From positions 1-23,272 of the IMG/VR virus record IMGVR_UViG_3300032753_000176: 23,272 nt of DNA; one strand, written 5' to 3'. Position 1 is the stretch's first letter; each line of letters begins with the position of its first letter. Below are positions 5,941 through 16,300 of the stretch, piece after piece. Made by a program: the position numbers and the translations under genes. The notes below the pieces were generated by a model that saw only the letters and a list, made by a program, of their open reading frames with translations, made no database searches and was not told the DNA's origin. The stretch comes from a virus.

Positions 5941-6135
5941 TTATTGAGCTGCTGGTGCTGCTGATGACTCAGCTGCTTTTTCAGTTGCTGCTTTAGCGGC
6001 TGCAATTGCGTCCATTTGTGGGCCGACTACTTCACGAAATGGATTTGCAAGACCGGCTACTTCTGCAAAAGGGCGGCTGGCAATGTAATTCCAAATGGAG
6101 TTTGCAAGGTCAGCACTAATAGTGATTGGTTCCAT
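5941..6135 (-). CDS. Small Ala-rich phage protein of unknown function
   Basis: This 64-residue protein starts at ATG 6135 with a GAGG site 7 nt upstream; a TTG at 6147 is in frame but less likely. The N-terminal part (SADLANSIWNYIASRPFAEV) resembles conserved short proteins of aquatic phages. The tail is rich in Ala and Glu. It lies 10 nt before the TM/coiled-coil gene and is the first gene of the lysis-side cluster. No function recognised. Confidence 0.6.
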   Translation of the reverse strand: MEPITISADLANSIWNYIASRPFAEVAGLANPFREVVGPQMDAIAAAKAATEKAAESSAAPAAQ

Positions 6136-6177
6136 GATTGTCCTCAAAGTTAACGGGAAGTCCCCGGTAAATTATAG

Positions 6178-7461
6178 TCACAAATTGTTGGCGTAGAAAC
6201 CAGTTTTTCCCGTACTTGGAAACGAATAATTCCAGCCCGGTGCAATATTTCCCGATACCCAATTAAAGTTGTCTTGTGCAATCGCAATAAATGTACTCGA
6301 ACCAGTTCCTTTGTCCAATACCCGATTGCCTGACAAATACGCACGATTGCCCGAAAGGATATTAATGATCGGGTTTTTGTATGTAATGTTCGGTTGCGTT
6401 TGCATCACATTGTTTGTGCAATGGATGTTATTTGGATTCGAGCTGGCTGCGACACCGATCAATTGAAAGTTTGCTGATTGCGCCTCAAATCGACAATTAT
6501 TGACTTGAATCGAATCAATTGCCATATTGCCGCCAACCGATATTTGCGTCCCATTATTGAAATTGAAGTATGAGTTATCAATTTGCAATGATCCGCCGGT
6601 CATGTTTTCCAGCAGCATAAATGGTTGAGATTGTGCGCTTGCAAAATAACAATTAGAAAACTGAAGAAATCCACCCGTTTGCAATACGCCTTGCAAAGGA
6701 TTGCCGCCTTCCATCGTGATGTATGAATTGACGGCCTGAAGCGATCCAGCTGACATTTGAATACCATTGAATGTATCAAAGCCTGAATTGCTCATGTATA
6801 TCCAAGGTGCGCCAGTAGCCCCTTCATAGATATTCATGCCAAGGTTGGAAATGTTCAAAAATTCGTCGATAAATAATCCATCGACCCGACCTATATCTAG
6901 CGCTTTCGTACCCTGCGAATAAAAAATGCTCGCCTGATTCGATGTCATATCAAAATTCCAAAAATGGAATTGATTGAGTCGAACCGTATCCATCGAGCCG
7001 TCAATTTGAATGCCCGTTTGATACGCTGACATTTCTAATAAATTAATAAATGCGCCGCCGCAATTGCCACGCATATCAATGCCATTCGTCGCATTGGTAA
7101 TTTTCATGTTGGTAATAGTAAAACGTGCGGTATTTTGAGCGTAAATCGCCACTGGATAGTTAATCAGGTTTGTTCTGACATTGGTGTCAGGCTGACTAAA
7201 ATAAATACCAAAGTTTTGCAGCTGTGGGCCTTCCTCGCCGCTTGCAAAAATAATTACACCTTGTGAATGAACAAAACCCGAACCTACATTGATTTGAGTA
7301 GCTGCACGACCATTACCTGATAGTATTTGCCCGGCATGATTGATAGTTAACGCGTTACTAATATTAAATTCACCAACATCAAGGCAAACATGATCGCCCG
7401 AATTTAACGCTGTTTGTATTGATGCCGTATCATCGCCGCCCGATGGGGATATATTTATCAC
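6178..7461 (-). CDS. Beta-helix tail protein (pectate-lyase-like)
   Basis: This is a 427-residue protein. The opening (GGDDTASIQTALNSGDHVCL, then VGEFNISNALTI) is the typical first turn of phage right-handed beta-helix proteins with the pectate-lyase-3 fold. It is followed by many short turns with Asn and Gly at the corners, such as LQIDNSYFNFNNGT and SIQVNNCRFEAQ. Such proteins bind or cut surface polysaccharides as tailspikes or depolymerases. No catalytic residues can be assigned by eye. No virion-anchor domain precedes the helix: the fold begins within the first ten residues, so it must attach through another protein or act free. The start is GTG at 7461, overlapping the previous stop. 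Confidence 0.75.
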   Translation of the reverse strand: MINISPSGGDDTASIQTALNSGDHVCLDVGEFNISNALTINHAGQILSGNGRAATQINVGSGFVHSQGVIIFASGEEGPQLQNFGIYFSQPDTNVRTNLINYPVAIYAQNTARFTITNMKITNATNGIDMRGNCGGAFINLLEMSAYQTGIQIDGSMDTVRLNQFHFWNFDMTSNQASIFYSQGTKALDIGRVDGLFIDEFLNISNLGMNIYEGATGAPWIYMSNSGFDTFNGIQMSAGSLQAVNSYITMEGGNPLQGVLQTGGFLQFSNCYFASAQSQPFMLLENMTGGSLQIDNSYFNFNNGTQISVGGNMAIDSIQVNNCRFEAQSANFQLIGVAASSNPNNIHCTNNVMQTQPNITYKNPIINILSGNRAYLSGNRVLDKGTGSSTFIAIAQDNFNWVSGNIAPGWNYSFPSTGKTGFYANNL

Positions 7462-7676
7462 GATATTATTGCCGTTGAAGTTTCACGATCAATGGTCATT
7501 GTCCCTTCGCATAGCATATTCCAATCTTCGCCGTCGCGCTCGGATACACAAGGTACATTCACCTGGAAATTTTTAAATAGATATTCTTTACCATCCTCAA
7601 ATACTCGCCAAACATGATCTACCGTACCGCGACCCGGTTGACCGCGAGATTTGTTGAATCTAATTTGGTATTTCAT
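7458..7676 (-). CDS. Small conserved fibre-cluster protein
   Basis: This 72-residue protein (YQIRFNKSRGQPGRGTVDHV, WRVFEDGKEYLFKNFQV) resembles a short protein recalled from cyanophage and other aquatic phage tail-fibre clusters. It is predicted to be mostly beta. Both ends overlap neighbours by 4 bp, between the oxygenase and beta-helix genes, so it is co-translated with them. Function unknown. Confidence 0.65.
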   Translation of the reverse strand: MKYQIRFNKSRGQPGRGTVDHVWRVFEDGKEYLFKNFQVNVPCVSERDGEDWNMLCEGTMTIDRETSTAIIS

Positions 7677-8320
7677 ATCACTTCAGCAGCCGTTGATTCT
7701 TTTCCAAAGTTGGGATTTGGAATGACATTTAGATTAAAGTGAATAAAATTAAATGGTTTGAGCGATTCATTTCTAGTAAAAGAATGCGGCAACCATGAAT
7801 TTGCAAAGAAAAACATTCCTTCTTGCGGAGCAAAATTAATCATTGTGCTGGCAGGAGTTGCGTTTTCAATGTTGCTCTCAGTCAAATTAATTTGTACTTT
7901 CCCCGGTCTTGGATCGTGAATAACAATTTTTGGACTATTTTGCGGACAATCTAAAAAGTAAAACCCTACCAATTGAACGCCGTTATTGTGAACGTGCTGT
8001 TCCATTTGTGAGTATTTATTGTATCGTTGACCCCACATGGATTCATAAGCAACCCACTTATCCTCCATTTTGTAGCCCTGAGAATCCAAAATATTCCACC
8101 CCGTCGCAGTGGCATATTTTAAAAAATCAATAATGGATTCTTCATTGGTTAGATCATCGGTCATTATTGGATGATCTGTTTTTTTACTTTTTTTTATTTT
8201 TGAAAGGTGTGCTTTAAATACAGTTTTTACACCGTCTAAAAATTCCGGTTTTTCAATTGTGTAAATTAATGTTGGAAAGTAATTTGCAACCGATAATTGA
8301 TTACTAAGTGGATTGTCCAT
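7673..8320 (-). CDS. Putative 2OG-Fe(II) oxygenase
   Basis: This 215-residue protein has the layout of the phage 2-oxoglutarate/iron oxygenases. The N-terminal YFPTLIYTIEKPEFLDG is followed by the double-stranded beta-helix core. The core contains EQHVHNNGVQLVGFYFLDCP (His109 and His111 as candidate proximal iron ligand), HDPR (residues 135-138), and GMFFFANSWLPHSF with His179 as the distal ligand, then FNFIHFNLNV. The usual Arg that holds 2-oxoglutarate is not obvious. Substrate unknown; tail-fibre residues or host surface molecules are possible because all neighbours are tail genes. The start overlaps the upstream gene by 17 bp. The coding strand has runs of A7, A8 and A5 near codons 40-47. 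Confidence 0.72.
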   Translation of the reverse strand: MDNPLSNQLSVANYFPTLIYTIEKPEFLDGVKTVFKAHLSKIKKSKKTDHPIMTDDLTNEESIIDFLKYATATGWNILDSQGYKMEDKWVAYESMWGQRYNKYSQMEQHVHNNGVQLVGFYFLDCPQNSPKIVIHDPRPGKVQINLTESNIENATPASTMINFAPQEGMFFFANSWLPHSFTRNESLKPFNFIHFNLNVIPNPNFGKESTAAEVI

Positions 8321-8738
8321 TATTTGTCGTCACAAGTGGTGTCGGGATAATCCATGATAAAGATGGTTCATCCCAAACGTACAATTTCGGAGGGGTCCCG
8401 GTCCCCGAATCTGCCGGTAATGCTACTGGTGTAGTCCAAGTCCAATTTGGAGATGAAATCTTCCAGCTTGGATAGGGCTGTGGTGGATAGAATACATCAT
8501 TTACTTGATCGTATGTAAATCCAATACCAGCATAATTAGCTCGCAAAACAACACCACCATCGGGCGTATTGCTGTCAGCAGCATAGTGAATGCCACCACG
8601 AGTGTTATAGCTAGTCTTAATCCATGCTGAAGGATTTCCCCACAATCCAGTATCGATTTGATCTTGTTCGATAACAATGACGTTTTCGACAATACCTTTT
8701 CCATCGACAATATTTGGAACGAATGCAAAGTGACTCAT
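8304..8738 (-). CDS. Tail fibre-associated protein with YNTRGG...YPSW motif
   Basis: This is a 144-residue protein. The segments VENVIVIEQDQI, IKTSYNTRGGIHY, LRANYAGIGFTYDQVNDVFY and PPQPYPSW form a recognisable pattern shared with proteins in the fibre regions of cyanophages and other aquatic phages. It is probably a small virion or fibre-tip component; the exact role is unknown. The C-terminal third is rich in Pro and Trp, ending in a probable WDEPSLSW turn. The ATG overlaps the stop of the glycine-rich adhesin gene (ATGA), which suggests coordinated synthesis. Confidence 0.68.
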   Translation of the reverse strand: MSHFAFVPNIVDGKGIVENVIVIEQDQIDTGLWGNPSAWIKTSYNTRGGIHYAADSNTPDGGVVLRANYAGIGFTYDQVNDVFYPPQPYPSWKISSPNWTWTTPVALPADSGTGTPPKLYVWDEPSLSWIIPTPLVTTNNGQST

Positions 8739-10348
8739 GCTGTATAACTCCCTGATGAAGTAAATTTCAATATCGTATTTGAACCGCTGGTTGTAACCGT
8801 CGGTGAACCTGTCGTTGTGCCAGTATATTTTGCCGTAGGAATAGACATAATAAACACACCCGATCCACCAGCTGCGCCGCCACTAGAACCACCACCACCT
8901 CCGCCGCCGCCAGTGTTAGCTGTACCAGCCGTACCAGCACCGCCCGATGATCCTCCCGTACCGCCGCCGCCTGACCCACCAGTACCACCTGCTCCTGATT
9001 GAGTTCCGCCGCCACCACCTCCGGCGTATGTAACGCATGACCCGGTGATATTTGATGTTGCGCCCGATCCACCATTGCCGGGATAACTACCCAAAGCATT
9101 GCCAGCACTACCAGCGCCACCACCACCACCTGAACGATAGGTATAAGGATAACCTGCACCGTCGCCATAACCACCATCATTACCTTGGAAGGCAGTACCA
9201 CGCGCACCTTTTTGTGGGTTACAAGCGTAACCACCTGAATAAGCTCCGCCGCCTGATCCACCAATACCGGCTAAATAACTTGAGCCTGTTCCACCACCAG
9301 CACCCCCACCCAAAGCAGTAACGCCAAAAGCTGTGGAATTTGAACCGTTAGAGCTTGCCGAGCCACCTGCGCCAATAGTAATTGTATAAGTTGTACCCGA
9401 AGCCAAACCAATTTTCATTGGTATAAAGCCACCAGCACCACCGCCACCACCACTCACGCCGGAAGTAAAACTACCTCCCCCCCCACCTGCAATAAGTAAT
9501 GCTGTGCCGGTATAGGATGGGGTAAATGGCGTTAATGTACCTGATGATGAAAATAAATGACCAGTGTTGCCGCTAATGCAAAGGACCACACCACCTGAAT
9601 ATTTTTGAGCGCCACAGTAAGAAATAATGGCAACGCCAGCTCCACCAGCAGATGCGCCAGTACCATAAGTACTACCAGCCCCACCGCCGCCACCGCCACC
9701 AAGATTAGGCACACCAGCGACCGAATGAATCCAATCTGTACCACCTGAACCACCGCCTCCATTTCCTCCAGCTGACGGGGTAGTCAAGTTTGATTCTGTG
9801 CCGCCGCCACCACCACCGGCGAAATACGTTGATGTTCCTGTAATAGAGCTTGCATAGCCAACACCACCAGCACCACCTACGCCCGTACAAGGAGCTGCTC
9901 TTGAGCCAGCACCACCAGCTCCGCCGCCGCCACCACCGGGATAAGTATATGGATAACCTGCGCCATCACCTCCGCCACCCGCATAGCCTTGACCCGATGT
10001 ACCAGCACCACCTGTCGTTACCGTACTATATGAGCCACCACCTGAACCGCCTGTGCCGCCTGTGCTATTACCAGCATAACCACCACGACCGCCGCCAGTT
10101 GCAGTAATGCCGCCTAATACGGAATTAGAACCTTGAGTATTTGTAGCGCCACCAGCGCCGATCGTGACTGTCGTGGCACAAGTGTTAGATATTGCGGTAT
10201 TACCAAATAAAAGACCACCAGCACCGCCACCGCCACCGGGGACGTTACAAAAGAATCCACCGCCACCGCCTCCGGCAACAACTAAATATGTTGCAGAATA
10301 AGTAACTGGTTTACCGGAACCAGCGAGGAGCATCTGAATAATACTCAC
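8735..10348 (-). CDS. Glycine-rich tail adhesin with two tandem domains
   Basis: This is a 537-residue protein made of two copies of a glycine-rich phage domain. Copy 1 starts at TYLVVAGGGGGGFF (about residue 20). Copy 2 starts at TALLIAGGGGGSF (about residue 283). Each copy has a strand, a run of glycines, an ITIGAGG strand turn, and later GG-rich stretches expected to form packed polyglycine helices, as in the gp38 adhesin of T-even-like phages. The C-terminus (FIMSIPTAKY, ILKFTSSGSYTA) matches the end of the second glycine-rich protein of the window. The likely role is receptor recognition at the tip of the giant fibre, encoded immediately upstream and overlapping by 4 bp. The start is GTG 10348. 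A G8 run lies in codons 290-292. Confidence 0.78.
   Translation of the reverse strand: MSIIQMLLAGSGKPVTYSATYLVVAGGGGGGFFCNVPGGGGGAGGLLFGNTAISNTCATTVTIGAGGATNTQGSNSVLGGITATGGGRGGYAGNSTGGTGGSGGGSYSTVTTGGAGTSGQGYAGGGGDGAGYPYTYPGGGGGGAGGAGSRAAPCTGVGGAGGVGYASSITGTSTYFAGGGGGGTESNLTTPSAGGNGGGGSGGTDWIHSVAGVPNLGGGGGGGAGSTYGTGASAGGAGVAIISYCGAQKYSGGVVLCISGNTGHLFSSSGTLTPFTPSYTGTALLIAGGGGGSFTSGVSGGGGGAGGFIPMKIGLASGTTYTITIGAGGSASSNGSNSTAFGVTALGGGAGGGTGSSYLAGIGGSGGGAYSGGYACNPQKGARGTAFQGNDGGYGDGAGYPYTYRSGGGGGAGSAGNALGSYPGNGGSGATSNITGSCVTYAGGGGGGTQSGAGGTGGSGGGGTGGSSGGAGTAGTANTGGGGGGGGSSGGAAGGSGVFIMSIPTAKYTGTTTGSPTVTTSGSNTILKFTSSGSYTA
9477..9484 (-). repeat. G8 homopolymer in adhesin coding strand
   Basis: The coding strand carries eight consecutive G at the start of the second glycine-rich domain. 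The frame is intact here. Slippage of one base would truncate or change the second half of the adhesin. Confidence 0.6.
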
Positions 10349-13300
10349 GATACATTTCCGCTAATTACGCAAAGTGTTGATGTAATAAATAAAATAGTAG
10401 CTACACCGTATGTTGCAAGAGATACGGATGTTTTGTTTGTTCCGCTACCTGCAATGTACGCATTTGATGTTGAGCAAGTTACTGTAATGCTACCGCCTGT
10501 TTGATTAAACAGAGAAATAATATCGCCAGTTGAAAACGTCGAATTTGGAATGGTGATTGATCCACCTGAACCAATCAGAATGTATTGACCGACATCAGTA
10601 GTAGCCAATGTATAACTTGTGGTCTTGGATGATCCTGATTGTGGTACTGCGCGGATCTTTCCGTAAGCATCAGAAATTGTCGTTCCGTTAAATGTCAGAT
10701 TTGAGCTAAATGCTGTCGAACCTGAACCGGATTGATACGGTATTTGGTTAGCAGAACCACCAGCAATGTTGGTTGCGGTCGTTGCGTTTGTTGCATTGGT
10801 TGCATTTGTTGCGTTTGTAACGGCAGTCGTACCAATAACGCTAACCACTTGAGCAGCAGTTGCAGCAGTAAATGCCGACGTACCATTACCGTAAGCCAAA
10901 CCTGTCAGTGTAGATACACCCGTTCCGCCATAGGTAACTCCAATTGTTGAACCATTCCAAGTCGAAGTCGTAATAACGCCGCTTGAAGATAAAGTTAACA
11001 ATGCAGTTGTTCCGACACCACCGTTATAAATTGTTAAACCATCGCCTGTGCCGACGCTAATACGTCCAACGCCCGTTGCGTAATCAACAACAATACCGTC
11101 ACTATATGAGCCACCATAAGAACCACTTGAATACAAACCGTTACTTGCAACAATGCTGGTTGCGGTAGCTGCGCCCAATGATGGTGTGGTCAATGATGGG
11201 CTGGTTGCCAATACAACGCTGCCCGATCCGGTTGTGCTTGCGCTTGATGCCGCCGTTAATTGTCCTTGAGCATTAACTGTCAAACTTGCAAGCGTATAAG
11301 AACCAGCGGTGACAGCTGTATTCGAAAGTGCAATTGTTACGCCAGCCGAACCGTTGTAAGACGTACCGGACAAACCTGTACCAATCGTCAAAGTGTTTAA
11401 ATTCAATCCAAGAGCCACGCCCGAAATAGTCGAATTGGTCAATGCGCTATTTGGGATGTTGCTAAAAGTATTTGACGCACCGGACATTGTTTTATTGGTC
11501 AATGTCTGAATCCCGGTCAATGTTGCAACGACAGTCGTATCAATTGCAATCGTGACAGCAGACGCGCCTGTATAACTTGTGCCAGTAAGCCCCGTACCGA
11601 TTGTTAACGCGTTTGGATTGGCAGCTGTAATCGTGCCTGAACCACCAAGACTAATTGCTGTTCCGTTGACCGTAACTGATGAATTCGCCAATTGAGCATT
11701 TGTAATCGTGCCACTGAGCGCAGTCGTAGGAATGGTTGTCGATGCGGTCATAGCGCTTGTGCCATTGCCATAGACATAACCAGTTAAAGTCGTTGCACCC
11801 GTACCGCCCGACGCTGCTCCCAAAGTACCGGCAAGCGTTACAGCGCCGGTTGTCGATGTTGATGGGGTTAACCCTGATAACGACGTTTGGAATGATGAAA
11901 CGCCAGTTCCACCACCATTTGATGCAGCGGTCACTCGGCCTTGAGCGTCAACCGTAATATTCGCGCTGGTATAGCTTCCGGCAGTAACAGTCGTATTGGT
12001 CAATGCAATCGTTGTTGCATTTGATCCGTTATACGATGTTCCCGATAATCCTGTGCCAATAGTCAAAGTCGCTAAATTACTTCCAAGCGAAATGCCGGAA
12101 ATAGTGCTATTTGCCAATTGTGAGTTGGTAATCGTACCTGAAAGAACTGTAGTAGGAATGGTCGTGCTGGCAGTCATTGCGCCAGTTCCATTGCCATACA
12201 CATAGCCTGTCAGCGTTGTCGCTCCTGTGCCGCCATTTGGTACGCCCAACGTACCAATAATGCTAGACGCATTGGTATATACGTTACGTACTGACGTAAA
12301 GAATTGACCGCTTGATGCGCTAGTGACGCAAAATCCAACCCGCACAGCATAATTTGGTGCAGTTGGCTGAGTGGTAATTAAGTTACCGGCAACCGCATAA
12401 TCCAAATATAGGGTTTGACCAGCTGTAAATCCGGTCGTGTTGTAACCCATAACATCACCAAGAATAACAACATATCCATTTGATGACGCAGAAATATTTT
12501 GGTTAGCAACACCGATGACGTTTGAAGTTGTAAGGCTATTTGCTTGAGCAAGCGCAATTGTTGGCAAACCACCGGATTGACCGGTAATGTAAACAGGCTG
12601 GCCCAAATTAATTGTTGACCCAGTATTGTTATAAACCTGCAACTGCACTTCTTGACCAATTACAATTTCATTATTTGTTACTCCATTGTAATAAGCCAAT
12701 CCATCAGCAACACCGTCATACCAAACTTTGCCTTTCAAATAACTTGGCGCGGTTGATTGACTTGTAAATATTTCATCATCTGAAATAGTGGGTTGACTTA
12801 GTGTCGGAGTTGTCGCACGAACAAATGTACCCGAACCCGTTCCGGTGTATTCCGAGCTGGTCAAATGGTAATACTGATTAGCTGTACCGCCCTGTAAACC
12901 CGACAATTGATTGTGTTGAGTAACTAATGGCGTTACCACGTTCGATGCGTATTGAGTGCCGTTATATACAGCCGTAACCGTTGTGTTACCTGTCGATGTT
13001 GTAAAACCAATTCCGCCCAACGAATCCGTCGAATTAATCGTAAACGCTGGTTGAGTTGTTTGAACAATATACAAACCATAATTAGGCGTAATGTTTGTAA
13101 TATTTGGTGAAGTCACCCCAAACAATAAATTCCAAACCGAACCTGATACCGCCGTTTCGTTTGCGTATGTGCTTGGTACAGTAATCGTAACAACAGTATT
13201 TGATGACTTAGCGGTAATCTGATACAAGCCTTGCGGTGTTTGAATATACGATGCAAGTGTGTTTGTAGCCGACGCTGTGACGTTTGCAAATGGAGAATCA

Positions 13301-16300
13301 CCCGAAGCCGTAACTGTTCTCGAAGTACCCGTACCCGTTGTCGTCAATGTATTGGGTGACGTATAAATGACTTGATAAGTGTTACGAGTAAACGTAGTCG
13401 TTCTACCGCCGCCAACACTATTGACACCGATATAAATATCAAATGTCCATTGTCCAGCATCAATGGTTGTGCGACCCAATGGAGCTGATAACAAACCAAT
13501 TGCTGCAACCGTATTGCCGTTAGGATTGGATGACGCTGTTTGCGTACCACCAGCTGTTACAGGCGCATTGGCAAGCGTAATAATTGGCAATACGTTATTC
13601 GTACCCGTACCAGTAATTAATGGCGTTGCATTCCAAAATGTCGTTCCAGCTCCAACACTACCCGTTTGTGAGCTATTTGCGTTAATCCAGCTAGTACCAT
13701 TCCATGACAATACTTGACCAGTTGCCGGAGCGCTAATAGCAACATCCGACAAATTTTCCAAAGGTATTGTTCCGCTATTTCCTAAACTTACAGTTACGCC
13801 AGCAAAAGTAACCGAGCTATTTGCCAATTGAGCATTAGTGATCGTGCCGGACAAGTTAGTTGTGGGAATGGTCAACGATGCTGTCATCGCTCCTGTACCA
13901 TTTCCATAGATATAACCTGACAAACTGGTTGCGCCTGTACCGCCGTTTGCGACGGGAAGCGTACCTGTCAAAGCGGTCACAGGAATTGTTGTCGATGCTG
14001 TAACATTTCCTGACCCGTTGGCGTACATATAACCAGTCAAACCAGTTACCGCCAAATTGGTTGTTGTCAGATTAGTAAACGATTCAGAAGTTGAACCGGG
14101 TACTTTATCCCATGCGCCATTTTGGAAAATAGCCCAATCACCTACATTCCAACCTGAAACACCATTTAATGTCGTATTACCCGCTACTGACACAACGTAA
14201 TAATAGCCAGCAGTGCCAACCGAAGATGTCAAAGTTGGTACGTTGGTGGACGCATTCCAAGTTCCCTGATAGGCAGGAGCGTTGGTGGCCTGTGTGCTTA
14301 TTGATGTAATTTGGCCTTGCGAGTTAACCGTAATGACCGGAATTACAGCAGCCGAACCATAAGTTCCCGATGTCACGCCACTGTTTGCAATCGCAATCGT
14401 AACTGGTGATGACCCGTTAAAACTTGTACCCGATAAGCCTGTGCCAATTGTTAACGCATTGGTCGTATTGGCGGTGATCGTTGTCGAGCCACCAAGCGAT
14501 ACAGAATTGCCATTAACCGTAACTGACGAATTAACCAATGACGAATTGCCAATATTGCTTAAAGTATTGGATGCGCCACTGATTGTTTTGTTTGTCAGTG
14601 TTTGAACACCACTAAGCGTCGCCACTACCGTTGTATCAATCGCAGCAGTAATCGCAGCTGAACCGTTGTAGGATGTGCCGGTTAAGCCATTTCCTAAAGT
14701 TAAAGAATAAGGATTAACCGCTGTAACCGTTGTCGAACCACCAAGGCTGACAGAATTGCCGTTAATTGTGATCGAAGAATTGGTTAAACCTGAATTCGGT
14801 ATGGTTGCGTTGATTTGACTTGGTGCAATGCTAATTGCTACAGCTGACAATGCCGTTAATTGACCTTGTGCATTAACCGTTGCCTCTAACGTGCTGTTAG
14901 CTGCGCCATAAGAGCCTGACACAACCGTTGTATTAGCAATTGCAAATGTAATCGGGGTTGAACCATTAAAGCTGCCGCCGGACAAACCTGTTCCAGCCGT
15001 TAGCGAATAAGGCACATCAGCAGTTACAGTAATCGATCCACCAAGCGATACCGGATCGCCGTTAATCGTAATGGATGAATACACCAACGCAGCATTTGGA
15101 ATGCTGGTCAGATTTGCGCCTGAACCATAAAACCCTGAATTAGCAGTAATTGTCGTACCAACAATCGTCGCGGGATTTGTATTGCCGACAGGAGTATTAT
15201 TTAAGCTATCAAGTGTTAGCGATACACCCTGAATCGTGCCGCCCGTAATAGCGACATTATTTGCATTTTGGGTGGACATCGTACCCAAGCCGCTTACTTG
15301 TGTATTGTTAATTGCAATCGATGTCGTCGTTGCTGCTGTGACTTGACCTTGTGCATTGGTAGTCAATACCGCAACCGAGCCAGCTGATCCGTATGTGCCA
15401 GCCGTACCGACATTACCTAAAGCAATCGTGACAGCTGCGCTTCCGTTGTAACTGGTCCCGGTTAAACCCGTTCCAATTGTGAGTGCATAAGGATTAACTG
15501 CGGTGACTGTCGTGCTACCGCCCAGCGATACGGAATTACCATTGATCGTGATCGAGCTGTAATCAAGCGCAGAATTTGGGATGAAAGTAAGCGTATTTGT
15601 CGCGCCGCTGATATTGACACCAGCTAAAGTGGACAAAGAGCCGCCCAATGAAATCGAATTCGATCCTAGTGTAATCGAAGAATTGGCAAGGCTGCTATTA
15701 GGAATTGGAGCATTAATTTGACTTGGCGCTATGCTAATCGGCGTATTAGCCGCAGCTGTCAATTGACCTTGAGCATTGACCGTAAACGACGGAACCGAAG
15801 CAGCGACACCATAAGAGCCAGCCGATACACCAGTATTCGTAATGCTAAATTGCGTACCAGTTAGGGTTAACCCTGTTCCGGCTGTGTATGTACCTTGACC
15901 TGAAAACTGTGACCAAATGATCGGTGTGACATCAATCGTGCCAAGTTCCGAAGTAATCGCTACCCAACCAGTATTCGCATATAACGTGCCGTTTTGCACA
16001 AAAGTGGTTGCACCCGGCACTTCATTCCAGCTAATCATGTCAGTCGAACGCGACCATGCCGTCGTTTCAGCGACATAAATGCCGTTATATGCGGGATTGG
16101 ATTGGTTTTTTACTAGAACCCGATCACCAGCAAGGGTTGTATAACCATCAAGCGTTTGCAAACCTGAAAGCGTAATGTTCGCAGTCGTTGCACATTGGCA
16201 CTCGTATTTCGATGCCGCAGCTCCACTGACCGAATCGACATATTGCTTGTTTGCTAAATCAAGAGGATGCACCGGCAGCGTCGTAACTGTACCGGTATTG

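Noticed and set aside
5931-6005. Upstream extension of the TM/coiled-coil gene
   Set aside because: Overlaps the upstream 64-residue gene in another frame, and the inner ATG 5930 has the ribosome site.
6150-6177. Small CGGG/CCCG inverted repeat as terminator after the beta-helix gene
   Set aside because: Four-base stem with no T-run; likely chance.
8179-8201. T-rich run on the + strand as a rightward terminator
   Set aside because: No stable hairpin precedes it and no rightward gene ends nearby; it lies inside the oxygenase coding region.
8817-10107. Proline- and histidine-rich open frames on the + strand (8817-9002, 9052-9321, 9850-10107)
   Set aside because: They are the reverse complement of the glycine-rich adhesin; long open frames there follow from GGN codons and have no start signals.
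10771-10818. CRISPR-like repeat array
   Set aside because: Units are contiguous 9-bp coding repeats without spacers.
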